From positions 1-15,988 of the forward strand of contig CALJRU010000011.1 of the NCBI GenBank assembly GCA_937976375.1: a stretch of 15,988 bases of DNA, in the 5' to 3' direction. Positions 13,047 through 15,988 of the stretch are shown one piece after another. The notes under the pieces are model-generated. The model had not been told where the DNA came from, made no database searches, and saw only the letters and a list, made by a program, of their open reading frames with translations. This DNA comes from an uncultured Peptococcaceae bacterium. Lineage in GTDB: Bacteria > Bacillota > Peptococcia > Peptococcales > Peptococcaceae. Numbering within the stretch: the first letter of the stretch is position 1; the number at the start of each line of letters is the position of its first letter. The position numbers and the translations under genes were made by a program.

Positions 13047-15469
13047 GGTGGCCATTTGAAAACGACACTTCTGTCATTGTGCGTGCGCTTTCCAAGCGCA
13101 TGCTTGCAAGCGACCGCAAAAGTGCAGCGCTCTTGGTTGTGACGATTGCACTGGCAGTGGCCATGGTGCTGGCGACGGCGCTGAGTTCGGCAGGTTTGGC
13201 TGAAAAGGCCAAGGACCCTTACCGCACGCAGGCACAGGTGACGGTGGTCGGTCCGACAGAGGCGCAGCTGAGTGCTATGCGGAATGCCGATGGCATCGAC
13301 TGGGTGGGGGAATATTCTGCCTTGGGCTATTCCTATCAAGATGGCGTGAGTCTGGTCCTTGTCTATGGTGACAGCGATTATTTTAGTAGGCAGACGCAGC
13401 TGACTTATGAAGGTACCCTGCCTACCAGTGATGATGACATCATGCTGGAGCGCGGTTATCTGGACCACATGGGCTGGAAGGCGCAGGTTGGAGACACAGT
13501 ACAGATGGATCTGACAGGTCTGGGCGAAACGGCAGCTTACCGTCTCAGCGGCATTGTGGAGCACGACAGCGATGACAGCCTTTATACCGTCTATGTGGGC
13601 AAACCTCTGGCGCAAGCCATCGCCGATGAAACGCTGGGCGGACAGTTATCCATCACTGCCTACACACGCCTGGCGACCGAGGACATCTCTTCCGAAGGCC
13701 TGGTCAGCGCGGCCAATGCTGCATTGGCGCCTTTGGGCATCGCATCGGCACAAATCTTTCTGACAGACTATTTTGCGGCCATGAATGGCGTTCTCGGCGG
13801 CGGGCTGCATTTGTCGATTCCTCTGCTGGCCATGGTCACCGGCATTTTGGCGGCGGTCATTGTTTATGGGGTGTTCTATACGATGATTGTAAAAAATGTG
13901 CAGATGCTGGGTCAGCTGCGTACCATTGGCATGACGACACGGCAGATTCGCCGCATCATGCACCGAAACGGTCGGCGTTTTGCCTGGCAGGGCATTGCGC
14001 TGGGGCTTGTGCTGGGGACGGCGGTGGGCTTTGCTGTTTGTCCCACTGGCTTCCGCGTAGAGAATGCGTTGCTGTACGGAGGCATGAGCGCCGTCGTTGC
14101 ACGCCTGGCAGTGATGGCGGCGATTTGGCGGCCAGTGCGCATTGCTGCCAAGATTTCGCCGATCGAAGGCAGCCGTTATCTTTCAGCCAAAAGCAAACGC
14201 CACCGCACGCAGCGCCGCCATCGTCCGCTGACGCCGGCGCGCTTGGCCCGCATCAATCTTGGACGCAGCTGGCTCAAGACGGCGTTCACGCTTCTGACGC
14301 TTGCACTCAGCGGGGCGTTGTTCCTTGCAGTAGCGACTGTAGCCGGTTCCATTGACGCTGAAAAGCAGGCGCGGTTTGAATACTACCCGAGTGGTGACAT
14401 TGAAGTGATGCTGCAGAGCGTGGCGCGCTCCACTTTTGAGGCCAACGGTGAATACAATTATGACACACGGCTGCAACTGGAAAACAATCCTTTGTCAGAT
14501 CCGGCGCTGACAGCATCCCTGCTGGCCATTGACGGGGTGGAACAGGTGACGGCCCACGAGGCGATTCGAGCGACGATTGAAATGCCGTGGGACATGGGCA
14601 GCATCCTTTCTCAGGACAGCAATGTCCCCGTGATTGACGCTGACGATTTTGCAGCCATTGCGCCGTTATTGAGCGCTGGCACGCCAACCTATGAAACGAT
14701 GAGCGCCGACAACGGCATCCTCATCAATGACCATTACGGCAGTGTTGGCGACACTTTTTCCATCACCGTGCGCGGCGTGGATGGGGCGCCTCATACTTTT
14801 CAGGCGACAGCGGTGGGCAGCTACGATCCTGAAGTGCTGATGGAGCAGTATCCGCTGGTGCCGGGCTCGCCGACGTTTCTTTTAACAGCCGACAGCGTGC
14901 GCACGCTGACCGGTGTTACCGATGCCACAGGCATATTGACGGTGGCGGTTGCTCCCGGCACTTATGAGACGGTGCGCACACAGATTAGGCAGATGGCGGA
15001 TGCCAGCGATGTCATTGATGAAAACGACATTTCTCAGACGATCGACAACATTAACACCATCAATGGCATCACCATTCGCAATCTCTATTTGGTTGCTGTC
15101 ATTCTCTTTTTGTTTGGCGGCCTCAGTATGAGCAATATGCTCCTTGTCGATTTGCGCAATCGCCGGCGGGAATTGGGGCTCTTGGGCGCTGTGGGCGCCA
15201 CTCAGCGCCAGCTGCGCAGGATGCTCTTGTGGGAAATTGCGGCCGTTCTCGGCGGCGCAGGGCTCGTCAGTCTGCTTGGCGCTGCTCTGGGCGGCGGTGT
15301 TGCCTGCAAAATCATCAACGACACGCATCACTGCATTGATGTTGCCATTCCATGGTTGTTTTTGGCGACGTTTGCAGCGCTTCTATTGGTGATTGCTGGT
15401 GTGTTTATACGCTGTGCTGCTGTGCAGCTGCGACTCAGTGCGCCGTTGGAAGCGATTCGTTCCGAATAG
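13043..15469 (+). CDS. FtsX-type ABC transporter permease, 8 membrane segments (second copy)
   Basis: An 808-residue membrane subunit. Segments by eye: 27-49, 257-282, 314-336, 346-366, 413-435, 681-703, 732-755 and 769-792, with two large extracytoplasmic domains (about 50-256 and 436-680). This is the same 2x(1+3) plan as the module A permease, but the sequences have diverged, unlike the closely similar ATPases. FtsX coupling loops are MLGQLRTIGMTTRQIRRI and RRELGLLGAVGATQRQL. A very basic linker near residues 380-395 (KSKRHRTQRRHR) joins the halves in the cytoplasm. The start at 13043 overlaps the ATPase stop; an earlier ATG at 12977 would lie deep in the ATPase gene and is rejected. The substrate is unknown; MacB-like peptide or envelope-compound export is the family expectation. 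Confidence 0.9.
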   Translation: MRWPFENDTSVIVRALSKRMLASDRKSAALLVVTIALAVAMVLATALSSAGLAEKAKDPYRTQAQVTVVGPTEAQLSAMRNADGIDWVGEYSALGYSYQDGVSLVLVYGDSDYFSRQTQLTYEGTLPTSDDDIMLERGYLDHMGWKAQVGDTVQMDLTGLGETAAYRLSGIVEHDSDDSLYTVYVGKPLAQAIADETLGGQLSITAYTRLATEDISSEGLVSAANAALAPLGIASAQIFLTDYFAAMNGVLGGGLHLSIPLLAMVTGILAAVIVYGVFYTMIVKNVQMLGQLRTIGMTTRQIRRIMHRNGRRFAWQGIALGLVLGTAVGFAVCPTGFRVENALLYGGMSAVVARLAVMAAIWRPVRIAAKISPIEGSRYLSAKSKRHRTQRRHRPLTPARLARINLGRSWLKTAFTLLTLALSGALFLAVATVAGSIDAEKQARFEYYPSGDIEVMLQSVARSTFEANGEYNYDTRLQLENNPLSDPALTASLLAIDGVEQVTAHEAIRATIEMPWDMGSILSQDSNVPVIDADDFAAIAPLLSAGTPTYETMSADNGILINDHYGSVGDTFSITVRGVDGAPHTFQATAVGSYDPEVLMEQYPLVPGSPTFLLTADSVRTLTGVTDATGILTVAVAPGTYETVRTQIRQMADASDVIDENDISQTIDNINTINGITIRNLYLVAVILFLFGGLSMSNMLLVDLRNRRRELGLLGAVGATQRQLRRMLLWEIAAVLGGAGLVSLLGAALGGGVACKIINDTHHCIDVAIPWLFLATFAALLLVIAGVFIRCAAVQLRLSAPLEAIRSE

Positions 15470-15536
15470 CAGCGGGTTTTGGAGAAAAAAATTTTTTCAC
15501 AGATGCCATAGTCATTATCTGACTGGCTGGGCATAG

Positions 15537-15552
15537 TTACCCATGGTAAAAT
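15537..15552 (+). promoter_or_regulatory. Candidate extended -10 overlapped by small palindrome
   Basis: TGGTAAAAT (15544-15552) is an extended -10, and TTACC-CAT-GGTAA (15537-15549) is a perfect inverted repeat overlapping it, a position where a repressor would act. The gap 15470-15638 also holds an A/T palindrome (15484-15498) but no convincing GC-stem terminator for the preceding permease. Confidence 0.35.
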
Positions 15553-15638
15553 CTCTACAATGCGGTCGATTGGCGCAAGCTGGACGACCGCTTGAATTTT
15601 GTCGATGATGATCAACCTGATAAGATGGAGTGTGAGCG

Positions 15639-15988
15639 ATGAATACGGTTGAAAACATTCAAAAACAAAAATTCCTGGGTAAGAAGGGAATGATCTTATT
15701 CATCACATTGATGAACATGTTCATCCCGTTGTCCACCGATTTGTACCTGCCGGCGCTGCCAACAATGAGCGGCCATTTTAATGCGTCTGCTTCGCTGGTC
15801 AACTTGACCCTGGTCAGTTTCTTCTTTTTCTTTGCCTGCGGGACCATCTTTTTTGGGCCGCTCTGTGACAAGTACGGCCGCCGCAAGGTCTTAATTCTTA
15901 GCAGTGCGCTCTATACGTTGTCCAGCGCTTGCTGTGCCTTGTCGCCGAACGTGTATATCATGATTGTGGCACGTATTTTTCAGGGCAT
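15639..15988 (+). CDS. MFS multidrug efflux transporter, Bcr/CflA type (partial)
   Basis: The first 116 codons of a 12-segment proton-driven exporter, cut by the window edge. Segment 1 (about 18-38) runs into STDLYLPALPTM, the hallmark of the Bcr/CflA drug-resistance subfamily. Segment 2 (about 55-74) is followed by motif A, GPLCDKYGRRK, in the first cytoplasmic loop. A third segment (about SALYTLSSACCALS) follows. The ATG at 15639 has GGAGTGTGAG just upstream. It overlaps (ATGA) the stop of a short open frame at 15550-15642. Substrate specificity cannot be told from this part. Confidence 0.9.
   Translation, partial: MNTVENIQKQKFLGKKGMILFITLMNMFIPLSTDLYLPALPTMSGHFNASASLVNLTLVSFFFFFACGTIFFGPLCDKYGRRKVLILSSALYTLSSACCALSPNVYIMIVARIFQG

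Noticed and set aside
15484..15498. A/T palindrome as terminator of the second permease
   Set aside because: The stem would be only A-U pairs with one G-C and almost no loop, too weak to call a terminator.

Overview
The window looks like the chromosome of a low-to-mid GC Gram-positive anaerobe (Firmicutes/Bacillota, Clostridia- or Erysipelotrichia-like). The reasons are strong Shine-Dalgarno (SD) sequences (AAAGGAGG type), short co-directional operons, a ferredoxin-linked tungsten/molybdenum aldehyde oxidoreductase, and two-component systems paired with FtsX-type ABC transporters. The species cannot be named from the sequence. Base composition changes along the window: 601-660 has 26 G+C of 60, while 9301-9360 and 10201-10260 each have 42 of 60.

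Layout. 1-150: N-terminus of an unidentified minus-strand gene running off the left edge. 301-3842: a four-gene redox operon coding an aldehyde ferredoxin oxidoreductase (AOR), a MoaD-like Gly-Gly carrier protein, a two-[4Fe-4S] ferredoxin and an iron-dependent alcohol dehydrogenase (ADH). It closes with a large hairpin terminator at 3880-3944. Its chemistry would link ferredoxin and NAD(P)H pools through carboxylate/aldehyde/alcohol interconversion. The ADH N-terminus is peculiar. Its apparent native start at 2625, with a near-perfect SD, lies in the same frame as the end of the ferredoxin gene, and codon 28 is TGA where the family as I recall it has an aromatic residue. The body of the enzyme can only be made from an ATG two codons after that stop, or by readthrough.

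4049-9126: module A, OmpR-type regulator, histidine kinase, ABC ATPase and 794-residue FtsX-type permease. A perfect inverted repeat with the BceR-type pattern TTACA-N4-TGTAA overlaps the kinase stop codon, just upstream of an extended -10 for the transporter genes. 9248-10977: module B, a second regulator/kinase pair whose kinase has almost no extracytoplasmic loop. 11043-12254: udp and cdd, pyrimidine nucleoside salvage, with their own promoter and an 18-bp perfect-stem terminator. 12363-15469: a second ATPase/FtsX permease pair, colinear with module A's transporter and probably the partner of module B. 15639-15988: start of a Bcr/CflA-type MFS efflux gene cut by the right edge.

The right three quarters thus hold envelope-stress or antimicrobial-response transport functions around a small salvage operon. 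The left quarter is a compositionally different redox cassette. No rRNA, tRNA, CRISPR array or recognisable insertion sequence was seen. The main oddities are the in-frame ferredoxin/ADH junction with its TGA, and the candidate operator inside the end of the first kinase gene.
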